64,000 bases of DNA from contig NZ_JACBYS010000001.1 of the NCBI RefSeq assembly GCF_013408245.1, positions 248,001 through 312,000 of the forward strand. Direction: 5' to 3'. The position numbers and the translations under genes are program-made. How positions within the stretch are numbered: position 1 is the stretch's first letter; every line of letters starts with the position of its first letter. A model generated the notes under the pieces. It did no database searches, was not told where the DNA came from, and worked only from the letters and a program-made list of their open reading frames with translations. This document shows, in pieces, positions 1 through 9,971 of this stretch. The stretch is from Duganella sp. 1224. Lineage in GTDB: Bacteria; Pseudomonadota; Gammaproteobacteria; Burkholderiales; Burkholderiaceae_D.

Positions 1-492
1 GGCGCGCTGGTGATTCCCAGCCAGGTGGCGATGCTGCCGCTGTTCCTGCTGCTGAAGTATCTCGGTCTGGTAAACACCTATGGCGCGGTGCTGGTGCCGG
101 CGATGGCCGGCATCTTCGGCATCTTCCTGGTGCGCCAGTACGCGTTGACGATACCGGATGCGTTGCTGGAAGCGGCGCGCATGGACGGCGCCAGCGAATT
201 CCAGATCTTCCGCATCATCGTGCTGCCTTTGCTGACGCCGATCCTGGTCACGCTGGGGATCTTCACCTTCCTCGGCACGTGGAATGACTTTATGTGGCCG
301 CTGATCGTGCTGACGGATAAGGATCTGTACACGCTGCCGGTGGCGCTGGCGTCGCTGTCGCGCGAGCACGTGCAGGACAATGAACTGATGATGGCCGGCT
401 CGGTGTTGACCGTGTTGCCGGTGCTGTTGCTGTTCCTTGGCCTGCAGCGCTATTACATACAGGGCTTGCTGGTGGGGAGCGTCAAGGGATGA
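1..492 (+). CDS. ABC sugar transporter permease, MalG type (3' part only)
   Basis: The gene enters from the left window edge; 163 C-terminal residues are visible. It is an inner-membrane subunit of a carbohydrate ABC importer of the MalG/UgpE class. The EAA loop that contacts the ATPase is clear (EAARMDGAS, starting near visible codon 57, followed by ...VLP), and several hydrophobic segments surround it. The C-terminus (QGLLVGSVKG) is typical of MalG-type permeases. The stop TGA overlaps the start of the next gene (ATGA), so the two are translationally coupled. The matching ATPase is probably the gene at 8842-9930, and the binding protein and second permease should lie upstream of the window. 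The transported sugar cannot be read from this fragment; neighbours suggest beta-glucan oligosaccharides. Confidence 0.93.
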   Translation, partial: GALVIPSQVAMLPLFLLLKYLGLVNTYGAVLVPAMAGIFGIFLVRQYALTIPDALLEAARMDGASEFQIFRIIVLPLLTPILVTLGIFTFLGTWNDFMWPLIVLTDKDLYTLPVALASLSREHVQDNELMMAGSVLTVLPVLLLFLGLQRYYIQGLLVGSVKG

Positions 493-3400
493 AGATGCCG
501 CGCGCATGTCTGCTCCTGGTGCTGGCGCTGGTCGCCACGTGTACCGCTGCCAGTGCCGCGGCACCGTCCCGCATGCTGGACGACTTTTCCGACATCAGCG
601 CCTGGCAGGCGCAGGCTTCGGACGGTGTGCAGTCACGCGCCAGCGCGGCAGATGGCGGCCTGCGGCTGGACTTCGATTTCGCCGGCAAGGGAGGCTATGC
701 CTTCGTCCGCCGCACCCTGCCGCTGGACCTGCCGGACAACTACGAGATTTCGTTCTACATCCGCGCCGACGCGCCGGTCAACCATTTCGAATTCAAGCTC
801 ACCGACGGCAGCGGCGATAATGTCTGGTGGTTCCGGCAGCAGAATTACGTGTTCCCGACTGCGTGGCAACTGGTGCGCATCAAGAAGCGCCAGATCGCCT
901 TTGCGTGGGGACCAGCCAAGGATCACCGCCTGACCCGCGCGGAGCGGCTGGAATTCGTGGTCAGCGCTGGCAATGGCGGCGGCAAAGGCACTGTATATCT
1001 GCGCCAGTTGCAAATCCGCGAACTGCCGCCCACACCGGCCACCTGGCCGCAGCCCCGAGCGCGCGCATCGTCCGCCATTCCGCAGGGCGGAGCCGCCCTG
1101 GCGCTGGACGGCAATCCCGCCAGCGCGTGGATCAGCCGTGGCGGCGAGCAGCAAATCGTCATCGACCTTGGCGTGCCGCGCGAATTCGGCGGCCTGCTGC
1201 TGCACTGGCTGGACCGCCGTTACGCCAGCCGTTACGACGTCGCATTTTCCGATGACGGCCGCCAGTGGCGCACGGTGCGCCGCGTTGACACCGGCAATGG
1301 CGGCGACGATCCCTTGCGCCTGCCGGAGTCGGAAACGCGCTATATCCGCCTGTCGCTGCATGCCGGCCCCGCCGCCGGTTATGCGCTGGCCGAGGTGGCG
1401 CTGAAAGACCTGGCCTATGGCGCCACACCCAACCAGTTCCTGTCGGCGCTGGCCGCAACGGCGCCGCGCGGTACCTATCCGCGCGGCTTCAGCGGCCAGC
1501 AGCCTTACTGGACGCTGGTGGGCGTCGATGGCGGCGGCGATCATAGCGCGCTGATTTCCGAAGACGGCGCTGTGGAAGCGAAGCAGGGCGGCTTTTCGCT
1601 CGAGCCGTTCGTGCGCGATGGCGAACGCCTGGTCAGCTGGGCCGACGTGCAGGTCAGCCAAAGCCTGGAAGACGGCTACCTGCCGGTCCCGACGGTGACA
1701 TGGCGGCATCCGTCATGGACGCTGAGCGTCACCGCCGCAGCAGACGGCACACCGGCCGCATCGCAGCTGCTGGCGCGTTACACGCTGACCAATCTGGAGG
1801 CGCAAGAGAAAAAGCTGACGCTGGTGCTGGCCGCGCGTCCGTTCCAGGTCAACGCGCCGCGCCAGTTCCTCAACACGCCCGGCGGCTACAGTGCCATCAA
1901 CGACATCGCGTGGGACGGCAAGGCGCTCAGCGTCAATGGCGGCGGCACAATCTATCCGGCCGTGGTGCCATCCAGCGTGGCCCTGTCTTCCTTCGATGCC
2001 GGCCTGCTGCCCGCCGCGCGTCCGGTGGCCGCCCGCGCGCGCGGCGCGGACGGCACACGCGTCCAAACGCTGCATGACGACGCCGGCATGGCTTCCGCCA
2101 CACTCAGCTACGACATCACGCTGCCCGCGCACGGCAGTGTCGTCCTGGGCGCGGCGCTGCCCATGGCGGGCATGGCCGCCGCCCCACCGCTTGCCGACGC
2201 CATTGCATGGCTCACCGCACGCCAGGCCCAGGTCGCGGCGGAATGGCGCGCCAAACTGAATCACGTGACGCTGGCGGTGCCGCCGGCCGGACAACACATG
2301 GCGGACACGCTGCGCTCTTCGCTGGCCCACATTTTGATGACCCGCGAAGGCGATGCCCTGCAACCAGGCACGCGCTCCTACCGCCGTTCATGGGTACGCG
2401 ACGGCGCCATGATGTCCGAAGCGCTGCTGCGTCTCGGCCAGCCCGACACCGCCGCCCGCTACCTGCGCTGGTATGCATCCTATCAGTTCGACAACGGCAA
2501 GGTGCCATGTTGCGTCGACCTGCGCGGCGCCGATCCGGTACCGGAAAACGACAGCCACGGCGAACTGATTTTCCTCGCCGCCGAACTGTATCGCTACACA
2601 CGGGACAAGGCGGCGCTGGCCGCCGTGTGGCCACGCGTGGAAGCCGCCGCCAATTACATGGAAGCGCTGCGCCAGTCGGAACGCTCGTCGGCCAACCGCG
2701 CCGCCGGCCGGGAAGCACTGTTTGGACTGATGCCCGCATCGATCAGCCACGAAGGCTACTCCGAAAAGCCCATGCATTCCTACTGGGACGACTTCTGGGC
2801 CATGCGCGGCTACAAGGACGCCGCCGACATCGCCGCCATCCTTGGTTACACGGACGCCGCGCGCCGGTTGGCCGCCCAACGCGATGAATTCCGCCACGAC
2901 CTCCATGCTTCGCTGGCAGCCAGCACCCGCGCGCACGGCATCAACTACCTGCCCGGGGCGGCGGAACTGGGCGACTTCGACCCCACGTCGTCCACCATCG
3001 CCCTGACGCCGGGCGGCGAACAGCACCACCTGCCGCCCGCAATGCTAAATGCCACCTATGAAAAATACTGGGACTTCTTCCGCGCCCGCCGCGATGGCGG
3101 CAAGGCCTGGGACGACTACACGCCCTATGAACTGCGCAACGTCAGCGCCTTCATCCGCCTGGGCTGGCGCGAACGCGCGGCGGCGCTGCTGGACTACTTC
3201 TACGCCGACCAGCGGCCGCGCGCCTGGAACCAGTGGGCCGAAGTGGTCGGCCGCGATCCGCGCCAGCCGCGCTTCCTCGGCGATATGCCGCACGGCTGGA
3301 TCTCCTCCGACTACATCCGCGCGGCGCTGGATTCCTTCGCCTATGAACGCGAGGCCGATCACGCGCTGCTGCTGGCGGAAGGCGTTCCCACCGCATGGCT

Positions 3401-3662
3401 GGCCGGCGAGGGCGTCGCGTTGCAAGGCCTGCGCACGCCGTATGGCCCGCTGAACTACACGCTGGCGCGGCAGGGCGGACGTGTCGCACTGCGCGTCGCG
3501 GCGATGCCGCACATGCCGCCGGGCGGCGTGATCTACACCTGGCCGTGGCCTGCCGCACCCGGCGCGGCAAGCCTGAACGGCCAGCCGGTGACCTGGCAGG
3601 GACGCCAGGTCACGATTACCAGTCTGCCAGCGGTCTTGCTGATCGATGGCGCACCGTTTTAA
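489..3662 (+). CDS. Secreted discoidin-domain / six-hairpin glycosidase-like protein
   Basis: A 1057-residue protein with an N-terminal signal peptide (about residues 1-23, ending TAASAAAP). Next comes a beta-sandwich sugar-binding-like region (about 28-180, with LDDFSD and YEISFYIRAD) and a discoidin (F5/8 type C) domain (about 190-310: ALDGNPASAWISRG, QQIVIDLG, RYIRLSLH). The C-terminal half (about 600-980) looks like an (alpha/alpha)6 six-hairpin glycosidase: RSWVRDGAMM near residue 636, YWDDFWAMRGY near 763 and NQWAEVVGRD near 914. The RDG-type motif recalls GH15-like enzymes, but the exact family is not clear. Position between a permease and a GH1/GH94 pair implies processing of a glucan or a glycoside outside the cytoplasm. 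It overlaps the permease by 4 nt. Function beyond 'probable glycoside hydrolase' is inference. Confidence 0.8.
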   Translation: MKMPRACLLLVLALVATCTAASAAAPSRMLDDFSDISAWQAQASDGVQSRASAADGGLRLDFDFAGKGGYAFVRRTLPLDLPDNYEISFYIRADAPVNHFEFKLTDGSGDNVWWFRQQNYVFPTAWQLVRIKKRQIAFAWGPAKDHRLTRAERLEFVVSAGNGGGKGTVYLRQLQIRELPPTPATWPQPRARASSAIPQGGAALALDGNPASAWISRGGEQQIVIDLGVPREFGGLLLHWLDRRYASRYDVAFSDDGRQWRTVRRVDTGNGGDDPLRLPESETRYIRLSLHAGPAAGYALAEVALKDLAYGATPNQFLSALAATAPRGTYPRGFSGQQPYWTLVGVDGGGDHSALISEDGAVEAKQGGFSLEPFVRDGERLVSWADVQVSQSLEDGYLPVPTVTWRHPSWTLSVTAAADGTPAASQLLARYTLTNLEAQEKKLTLVLAARPFQVNAPRQFLNTPGGYSAINDIAWDGKALSVNGGGTIYPAVVPSSVALSSFDAGLLPAARPVAARARGADGTRVQTLHDDAGMASATLSYDITLPAHGSVVLGAALPMAGMAAAPPLADAIAWLTARQAQVAAEWRAKLNHVTLAVPPAGQHMADTLRSSLAHILMTREGDALQPGTRSYRRSWVRDGAMMSEALLRLGQPDTAARYLRWYASYQFDNGKVPCCVDLRGADPVPENDSHGELIFLAAELYRYTRDKAALAAVWPRVEAAANYMEALRQSERSSANRAAGREALFGLMPASISHEGYSEKPMHSYWDDFWAMRGYKDAADIAAILGYTDAARRLAAQRDEFRHDLHASLAASTRAHGINYLPGAAELGDFDPTSSTIALTPGGEQHHLPPAMLNATYEKYWDFFRARRDGGKAWDDYTPYELRNVSAFIRLGWRERAAALLDYFYADQRPRAWNQWAEVVGRDPRQPRFLGDMPHGWISSDYIRAALDSFAYEREADHALLLAEGVPTAWLAGEGVALQGLRTPYGPLNYTLARQGGRVALRVAAMPHMPPGGVIYTWPWPAAPGAASLNGQPVTWQGRQVTITSLPAVLLIDGAPF

Positions 3663-3681
3663 CTTTCAGGGATACCGACCA

Positions 3682-5040
3682 ATGAGCCAAACCATCCATT
3701 TCCCGCCTGACTTCCTGTGGGGCAGCGCCACCTCCGCTTACCAGATCGAAGGATCACCGCTGGCCGATGGCGCTGGCGCCAGCATCTGGCAGCGCTTCTG
3801 TGCGGTGCCGGGCAATGTGCGCGACGGCGACAACGGCGATATCGCCTGCGACCATTACAACCGCTACAAGGAGGACGTGGCACTGATGGCCAGGCTGGGG
3901 CTCAAGGCTTACCGCTTCAGCATCTCGTGGAGCCGCATCCTGCCGCAAGGCCGTGGCGCCATCAACCAGGTCGGCCTGGATTTCTACAGCCGCCTGATCG
4001 ACGAGCTGCTGGCCAATGGCATCGCGCCACTGGTCACGCTCTACCACTGGGACTTGCCGGCGGCGCTGGATGATCGCGGCGGCTGGCTCAATCCGGACAT
4101 CGCCGACTGGTTCACCGATTACGCGCGCATCCTGTTCAAGGCCTTTGATGGCCGGGTCAAATCCTGGGCCACATTGAACGAGCCATGGGTGGTGACTGAT
4201 GGCGGCTACATGCACGGCACACTCGCGCCGGGCCACCGCAATCTGCACGAGGCGGCGCTGGCCAGCCATAACCTGATGCGTGCGCACGGCAGCGCCGTCA
4301 AGGCCTACCGCGAAATTGGCCGGCACCGGATCGGCATCGTGGTCAATATCGAGCCGAAGTACCCGGCCAGCCAGTCGCGGGAAGACCTGGACGCCACCCG
4401 CCGTGCCGACGCCTACATGAACCGACAGTACCTGGATCCGATTTTCCTCGGCCGCTACCCGGCGGAGCTGAAGCAGATGTTCGGCGACGCATGGCCCGAC
4501 TGGCCGGCGGCCGATTTCGACCTGATCGGCCAGAAGCTGGACTTCGTCGGCATCAACTACTACACCCGCGCCGTGGTGCGCAACGAGCCATCCAACTGGC
4601 CGCTGAAAGTGGCGCCGGTACGCCAGCCGCAGGCCACGTACACTGAAACCGGGTGGGAGGTGTTCCCGCAAGGGCTGACCGATACGCTGCTGAACTTCAA
4701 GCAGCGCTATGGCGACACGCCGCTGTACATCATGGAAAACGGCTCGGCCTTTTACGACCCGCCGGTGGCGGAAGGCGGCCGCGTACACGATCCATTGCGC
4801 GTCGATTGCCTGCGCAAGAACATGGGCGCGCTGAGCGCGGCGCTGGTGCAGGGCGTGAACGTACGCGGCTACATGGTGTGGTCGCTGCTCGATAACCTTG
4901 AATGGTCGCTGGGCTATGCCAAGCGCTTCGGCATCATTCACGTCAACTTCGCCACGCAGCAGCGGACGCTGAAGGACAGCGCCTACCTGTATGCCGACAT
5001 CGTCGCCAGCAATGGCGCCTGCCTTAACCCAACCGCATAA
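3682..5040 (+). CDS. GH1 beta-glucosidase
   Basis: A 452-residue cytoplasmic GH1 beta-glycosidase with no signal peptide. The N-terminal GH1 signature FLWGSATSAYQIEG is present. The acid/base Glu is in TLNEPW (about E167) and the nucleophile Glu in YIMENGSAF (about E352), so both catalytic residues are intact. W and E of the sugar-binding subsite are seen in SLLDNLEWSLGY. The ATG at 3682 is chosen because AGGG lies upstream and the protein then starts at the usual distance from FLWG; an in-frame ATG at 3646 would overlap the preceding gene. It probably releases glucose from imported beta-glucosides, working beside the GH94 phosphorylase whose start is only 5 nt after its stop. Confidence 0.96.
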   Translation: MSQTIHFPPDFLWGSATSAYQIEGSPLADGAGASIWQRFCAVPGNVRDGDNGDIACDHYNRYKEDVALMARLGLKAYRFSISWSRILPQGRGAINQVGLDFYSRLIDELLANGIAPLVTLYHWDLPAALDDRGGWLNPDIADWFTDYARILFKAFDGRVKSWATLNEPWVVTDGGYMHGTLAPGHRNLHEAALASHNLMRAHGSAVKAYREIGRHRIGIVVNIEPKYPASQSREDLDATRRADAYMNRQYLDPIFLGRYPAELKQMFGDAWPDWPAADFDLIGQKLDFVGINYYTRAVVRNEPSNWPLKVAPVRQPQATYTETGWEVFPQGLTDTLLNFKQRYGDTPLYIMENGSAFYDPPVAEGGRVHDPLRVDCLRKNMGALSAALVQGVNVRGYMVWSLLDNLEWSLGYAKRFGIIHVNFATQQRTLKDSAYLYADIVASNGACLNPTA

Positions 5041-5045
5041 CGACC

Positions 5046-8000
5046 ATGACCCATCCACTGATGCGCCACGCGCAACTGCTGTCCAATGGCAGCTTCACCA
5101 CCTTGCTGACCGGCGCCGGCACAGGTTTCAGCCGCGTCGGCGATACCATGCTGTCGCGCTGGAACGGCGATCGCATTGAAGACGCCGAAGGTTACTTCTT
5201 CTATTTGCGCGACGCCGACAGCGGCCACCACTGGTCGCTCGGCGCGCAGCCTGGCGGCGTGGAAGATGCGCAACGCAATGCCGGCGGCGATGGCGGCAGC
5301 AGCTGGATCAGCGTGGTCGCCAACGGCATCGAGGCTCGCGTGGAGGCGGCTGTCGATCCGGCGCGCGACGTGGAAGTGCGCAGTATCCTGCTGAGTAATC
5401 TGTCCGATCGTCCACGGCGGATTGAAGTGACCAGCTATCTGGAGGTAGTGCTGAACCGCCAATCCGACGAGGCCGCGCATCCGGCCTTCTCCAAGCTGTT
5501 TGTGCAAACCGAATACGACGCCGCCAGCGGCGCTTTGCTGGCACGCCGCCGTCCGCGCGGCGAGGGCGAGGCGGGACTGTGGATGGTGCACGCGGCGGCA
5601 GGCGGCGACGCAGCCGGCTTTGAAACCGACCGTACGCGTTTCGTCGGGCGCGGCCGCGATCTGCGCGCGCCGGCGGGGATGGATGGCGCGCTGTCCGGCA
5701 CGGTGGGCAATGTGCTGGATACGGCGTTTAGCCTGCGCCGCAGCGTGACGCTGGCGCCGGGCGGACAGGCGCGCGTGGCCTTTGCGCTTGGCGCGGCGGC
5801 CAGCCGCGAACTGGCGCTCGTGCTGACCAGCGCGCTGCGCGATGACGGCTTGCCGCTGCTCGACGCGGCGCGCGCCGCCGGCAATGCGCTGCAAGAGCGG
5901 ATGGGCCTGAGTGCCAGGCAGGCTGAATACTGCCAGCGTCTGGCTGGCGCCATCTTGTATGGCCAGTCCGGCCTGCGCGCGCCGGCGGCCGCATTGGCTG
6001 CCGACAGCGCAGCGGTGAGCGGCGGCGCCGGAGCGTCAGCGCATGGGCTGCCAACGATTCACCTGCTGCTGCGCGCCGCGCGTCCTGGCGATGCCGACAC
6101 AGAGCTTGTGCTGCGCGCGCGCCGCTACTGGGCTGCGCTGGGGCTGCGCCTGAATCTGCTGCTGCTTGGCGCGCCGGACGCATGGGCGGACGAGGAGGGC
6201 GTGTATATCCGCGATGCCGCCGACTTTTCGGCGCCCGATCTGGCGCACATCGAACTCACTGCGCTGCTGGTGGTGCATGACGGACTGCCCGCGCTGGACA
6301 GGCCGGATGGCACGCCGCAGCCCGCGCCGTTGAGCGTTACCGCCAGCGCGGCGGCGCAGGCCGATGGTCCGGCATCGCTGGGTGATGGCGCGGCACTTCG
6401 CTTCTTCAACGGTTACGGCGGTTTCAGCGAGGCAGGCGATGAATACCTGATCCGCATGGACTGGGACGCGGGGCGCGGCCTGAAACGGCCGCCGCTGGCG
6501 TGGACCAATGCGGTGTCCAACGAGCATTTCGGTTTTCTGGTCAGCGACAGCGGCGCGGGATATACGTGGAGCCGCAATAGCCGCGTGCATCGCCTCACCC
6601 CATGGTACAACGATCCGATCCGCGATCCGCATGGCGAAGCGCTGTACATCCGCGACGACGACAGCGGCCAATTCTGGTCACCCGTGCCTGGGCCCGTGCC
6701 GGCGCCGGCGGGTTACGAGGCCGCGCATGGTTTCGGCTACACCCGCTTCCGCCACGTCAGCCATGCGCTGGAGCAGGAAACCACGATGTTCGTGCCACGC
6801 CACGACCCGGTCAGGCTGGTGCGGGTACGCGTTACCAACCGGGGCGCGGCGGCGCGGCGGCTGTCGCTGTTCTCGTATCAGCGCCTGGTGCTGGGCGGTA
6901 CGCCGGCTGACAGCAGCCGCTTTGTCGTTACCGAACACGATGCGGCAGGCGTGCTGCTGGCGCATAATCCCCTCGCTGGCGTGTTTGCCGACGGCGTGAC
7001 ATTCGCTGCCGCGCTGTGCGATGGCGCCAGCACCCATTACAGCGCCGACCGCGCAGCGTTCATCGGTCTGCACGGCAGCACGGCGCAACCTGCCGCACTG
7101 GCCGTGGCGCATCTGGATGGCGTCAGCGGTGCCGGCCTCGACCCCTGCGCGGCGCTGCAGGCCACGCGCGAGCTTGCGCCCGGCGCGACACTGGAATGCG
7201 TATTCCTGCTGGGCGAAACGGTGGAACGCGGTGCGGCGCTGGACCTGGTGCGGCGCTATGCGGCGCCGGGCGCGGTGCAGCAAGCCTACGAGGATGTCAC
7301 CGCGTTCTGGCGCAGCACCGTCGGCGCCGTGCAGGTGCGCACTCCCGTGCCAGCGGTGGATGTGATGCTCAACGGCTGGCTCGCCTATCAGAACCTGAGC
7401 TGCCGCATCTGGGGCCGTTCGGCCTTTTACCAGTCTGGCGGCGCGCTGGGCTACCGCGATCAGCTGCAAGATTCCAGCGCCATGGTGTACGCGCGGCCTG
7501 ACCTGACGCGCCAGCAGATCCGCATCCATGCCGCCCACCAGTTTGTGGAGGGCGACGTGCTGCACTGGTGGCACACCGCGCCGATGGAACAGGGCCTGCG
7601 CACGCGCTTCTCGGACGACCTGCTATGGCTACCGTACATCACCGCGTTCTACATCAGCACCACCGGCGACCGCAGCGTGCTGGATGAAGTGGAGCCCTTC
7701 CTGAAGGCGCGGTTGCTGGAGGAGGGCGAGGATGAGGTCTATCTCAAGCCGGAGCTGTCCGGCTACAGCGGCGACATCTACGAGCATTGCTGCCGCGCGC
7801 TGGACCGCTCGCTGACGCAGGGCGAACACGGGCTGCCGCTGATGGGCACCGGCGACTGGAACGACGGCATGAACCGCGTCGGCCGCGAAGGGCGCGGGGA
7901 GAGCGTGTGGATGGGCTTTTTCCTGTCGCGTATCCTGAAGGACTTCCTGCCGATCTGCGAGCAGCGCGGCGACCATGCGCGCGTGCTCAGTTACCGCGCC

Positions 8001-8831
8001 TATCACGACCATCTCGATTACGCGCTGAATGCCGATGGCTGGGATGGCGCATGGTACCGGCGTGCCTTCTACGACAACGGCGCCGTCATCGGTTCCAGCG
8101 AAAGCGACGAGTGCCAGATCGACGCGCTGGCCCAGGCCTGGGCCGTGATGTCCGGCGCCGCGCCGGAGCAGCGCGCCAACCAGGCGCTGGACGCGATGGA
8201 GCAGCGGCTGGTGTCCGAGCACGATGGCCTGATCCGGCTGCTGACGCCCGCCTTTGTCAATACACCCAATGATCCTGGTTACATCAAAGGCTACGTGGCC
8301 GGCGTACGCGAGAACGGCGGGCAGTACACGCACGCCGCTTGCTGGGCCGTGCGTGCCTTGGCGGAAGCGGGACGGCGTGACCGCGCGGCGCGGCTGCTGG
8401 AGATGCTCAGCCCTGTCAGCCACGCGCTCGATCCGGCGGCGGTGGCGGTATATCAGGTAGAGCCATATGTGATCGCGGCCGATGTCTATGGTGAAGCACC
8501 GCACGTGGGACGCGGCGGTTGGACGTGGTACACCGGGTCCTCTGGCTGGATGTTCCGCGTGGGGCTGGAGTCGGTGCTGGGCTTCCATATCGAGGCGGGC
8601 CGGCATATCGTGCTGACGCCGCGTGTGCCGGATGATTGGCCGGAATTCAGTATTCGCTATACCTCGCCAGACGGCGCCCGGTATCACATCGTGGTCAACA
8701 ATCCGCAGGGCAGCGCCGGGCGCGTGGTTGGCGTGACGCTCGACGGCGTCGCGCTGGCGCCGCAAGATGGCGTGGCGCGCATTCCGCTGCGCGAAGGCGG
8801 CGAGCATCATATCGACGTGCTGTTGGGTTAA
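5046..8831 (+). CDS. GH94 phosphorylase with duplicated N-terminal domain (possible 1,2-beta-oligoglucan phosphorylase)
   Basis: A 1261-residue GH94 (former GT36) protein. The motif GTGDWNDGMNRVG at about residues 935-947 carries the Asp used as general acid in this family. The C-terminal catalytic region also shows GYRDQLQDSSAM, QFVEGDVLHWWH, GPWTWYTGS-like GGWTWYTGSSGWM and a terminal beta domain. Two related beta-sandwich modules are seen: about residues 20-270 (GFSRVGDTMLSRW, YLRDADSGHHWS) and about 450-720 (GGFSEAGDEYLI, YIRDDDSGQFWSP). Cellobiose phosphorylases have about 800 residues and one such module. The longer double form resembles the C-terminal part of cyclic beta-1,2-glucan synthases and 1,2-beta-oligoglucan phosphorylases. 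No signal peptide or glycosyltransferase-84 domain is present, so an intracellular phosphorolytic role is inferred. Substrate is not proven. Confidence 0.85.
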   Translation: MTHPLMRHAQLLSNGSFTTLLTGAGTGFSRVGDTMLSRWNGDRIEDAEGYFFYLRDADSGHHWSLGAQPGGVEDAQRNAGGDGGSSWISVVANGIEARVEAAVDPARDVEVRSILLSNLSDRPRRIEVTSYLEVVLNRQSDEAAHPAFSKLFVQTEYDAASGALLARRRPRGEGEAGLWMVHAAAGGDAAGFETDRTRFVGRGRDLRAPAGMDGALSGTVGNVLDTAFSLRRSVTLAPGGQARVAFALGAAASRELALVLTSALRDDGLPLLDAARAAGNALQERMGLSARQAEYCQRLAGAILYGQSGLRAPAAALAADSAAVSGGAGASAHGLPTIHLLLRAARPGDADTELVLRARRYWAALGLRLNLLLLGAPDAWADEEGVYIRDAADFSAPDLAHIELTALLVVHDGLPALDRPDGTPQPAPLSVTASAAAQADGPASLGDGAALRFFNGYGGFSEAGDEYLIRMDWDAGRGLKRPPLAWTNAVSNEHFGFLVSDSGAGYTWSRNSRVHRLTPWYNDPIRDPHGEALYIRDDDSGQFWSPVPGPVPAPAGYEAAHGFGYTRFRHVSHALEQETTMFVPRHDPVRLVRVRVTNRGAAARRLSLFSYQRLVLGGTPADSSRFVVTEHDAAGVLLAHNPLAGVFADGVTFAAALCDGASTHYSADRAAFIGLHGSTAQPAALAVAHLDGVSGAGLDPCAALQATRELAPGATLECVFLLGETVERGAALDLVRRYAAPGAVQQAYEDVTAFWRSTVGAVQVRTPVPAVDVMLNGWLAYQNLSCRIWGRSAFYQSGGALGYRDQLQDSSAMVYARPDLTRQQIRIHAAHQFVEGDVLHWWHTAPMEQGLRTRFSDDLLWLPYITAFYISTTGDRSVLDEVEPFLKARLLEEGEDEVYLKPELSGYSGDIYEHCCRALDRSLTQGEHGLPLMGTGDWNDGMNRVGREGRGESVWMGFFLSRILKDFLPICEQRGDHARVLSYRAYHDHLDYALNADGWDGAWYRRAFYDNGAVIGSSESDECQIDALAQAWAVMSGAAPEQRANQALDAMEQRLVSEHDGLIRLLTPAFVNTPNDPGYIKGYVAGVRENGGQYTHAACWAVRALAEAGRRDRAARLLEMLSPVSHALDPAAVAVYQVEPYVIAADVYGEAPHVGRGGWTWYTGSSGWMFRVGLESVLGFHIEAGRHIVLTPRVPDDWPEFSIRYTSPDGARYHIVVNNPQGSAGRVVGVTLDGVALAPQDGVARIPLREGGEHHIDVLLG

Positions 8832-8841
8832 GGGGACGCGC

Positions 8842-9930
8842 ATGGCAGGAGTCGCAATACAAGGCATTCGCAAAGGCTTTGGCCAGCAGCAGATTTTGCG
8901 TGGCATCGATTTAAGCATCGCCGATGGTGAATTCGTGGTGTTCGTCGGGCCATCCGGCTGTGGCAAGTCGACGTTGTTGCGCACCATCTGCGGCCTGGAG
9001 AGCGCCGATGCGGGCACAGTCATGATCGGCGGGAAGGATATGACACATGTGTCGCCGGCCCGGCGCGGCATCGCCATGGTATTCCAGAGCTACGCGCTCT
9101 ATCCGCACATGACGGTGTATGACAACATGGGCTTTGCGCTCAAGCTGGCGGGTCTGGCGCCGGCCGCCATCCGTGAAAAAGTGATGCAGGCGGCAGCCGT
9201 GTTGCGGATAGAGGCGCTGCTGGAGCGCAAGCCGAAGGAGCTGTCCGGCGGACAGCGGCAGCGGGTGGCGATCGGCCGTGCGATTGTGCGTCAGCCCGAG
9301 GTATTTTTGTTCGATGAGCCATTGTCCAATCTGGACGCGGCGCTGCGGGTGCAGATGCGCATCGAGCTGAAAAACCTGCACCGCACCTTGGGCAGCACCA
9401 TGATTTACGTGACCCATGACCAGGTGGAGGCCATGACGCTGGCGGATCGCATCGTGGTCCTGCGCGGCGGCGTGGTGGAGCAGGTGGGGGCGCCGCTGGA
9501 GTTGTATCAGAAGCCGGCCAATCTGTTCGTCGCCAGTTTTCTTGGCTCGCCGGCGATGAATCTGATTGCCGGCAAGGTGGAAGCAATCGATGCGCAGCAG
9601 ATGACGGTGCGGGTGGCCGGCGGCGCGCTGGTGCCGGTGGCGGCGCGGCGCGGACTGGTGGTTGGCGCCGGGGTCACGCTGGGCGTGCGGGCGGAGCATA
9701 TGGCGCTGCAAGCGGCCGGCGACAACGGCGGCATGCACGTGCAGGTGCATGCCGCCGAATTGCTGGGAGACGCCAGCTATGTCTACCTGACGCCGGATAG
9801 CGGCGCCACACAACTGATCGCCCGCGTGGATGCGGAGGCACTCTGGCAGAACGGCCAGACGGCGCGCATCCTGGTCGCGCCTGATCGGTGGCACGTGTTT
9901 AACGAGGACGGCGTGGCGCTGGCTGAATAA
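8842..9930 (+). CDS. Sugar ABC transporter ATP-binding protein (UgpC/MalK type)
   Basis: A 362-residue ABC ATPase. It has Walker A GPSGCGKST (about 37-45), a Q-loop in MVFQSYALYPHMTVYDN, signature LSGGQRQRVAIGRA, Walker B VFLFDEPLSNLD and the switch His in YVTHDQVEAMTLADR. The C-terminal third is a TOBE/OB regulatory domain as in MalK and UgpC, which often serve several sugar importers. The ATG at 8842 follows AAGGGGA at about 8830 by a normal spacing; an in-frame ATG further upstream lies inside the GH94 gene. It closes the sugar operon and is followed directly by a terminator-like hairpin. It probably energises the permease at the left edge. Confidence 0.96.
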   Translation: MAGVAIQGIRKGFGQQQILRGIDLSIADGEFVVFVGPSGCGKSTLLRTICGLESADAGTVMIGGKDMTHVSPARRGIAMVFQSYALYPHMTVYDNMGFALKLAGLAPAAIREKVMQAAAVLRIEALLERKPKELSGGQRQRVAIGRAIVRQPEVFLFDEPLSNLDAALRVQMRIELKNLHRTLGSTMIYVTHDQVEAMTLADRIVVLRGGVVEQVGAPLELYQKPANLFVASFLGSPAMNLIAGKVEAIDAQQMTVRVAGGALVPVAARRGLVVGAGVTLGVRAEHMALQAAGDNGGMHVQVHAAELLGDASYVYLTPDSGATQLIARVDAEALWQNGQTARILVAPDRWHVFNEDGVALAE

Positions 9931-9934
9931 AACT

Positions 9935-9957
9935 GGCCGGGCCTTGACCCGGCCTTT
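9935..9957 (+). terminator. Terminator of the sugar-use operon
   Basis: GGCCGGG and CCCGGCC form a 7-bp GC stem around a 6-nt loop, followed by TTT. It starts 5 nt after the stop of the ABC ATPase gene. Confidence 0.7.
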
Positions 9958-9971
9958 AAAACGGCCTATAT

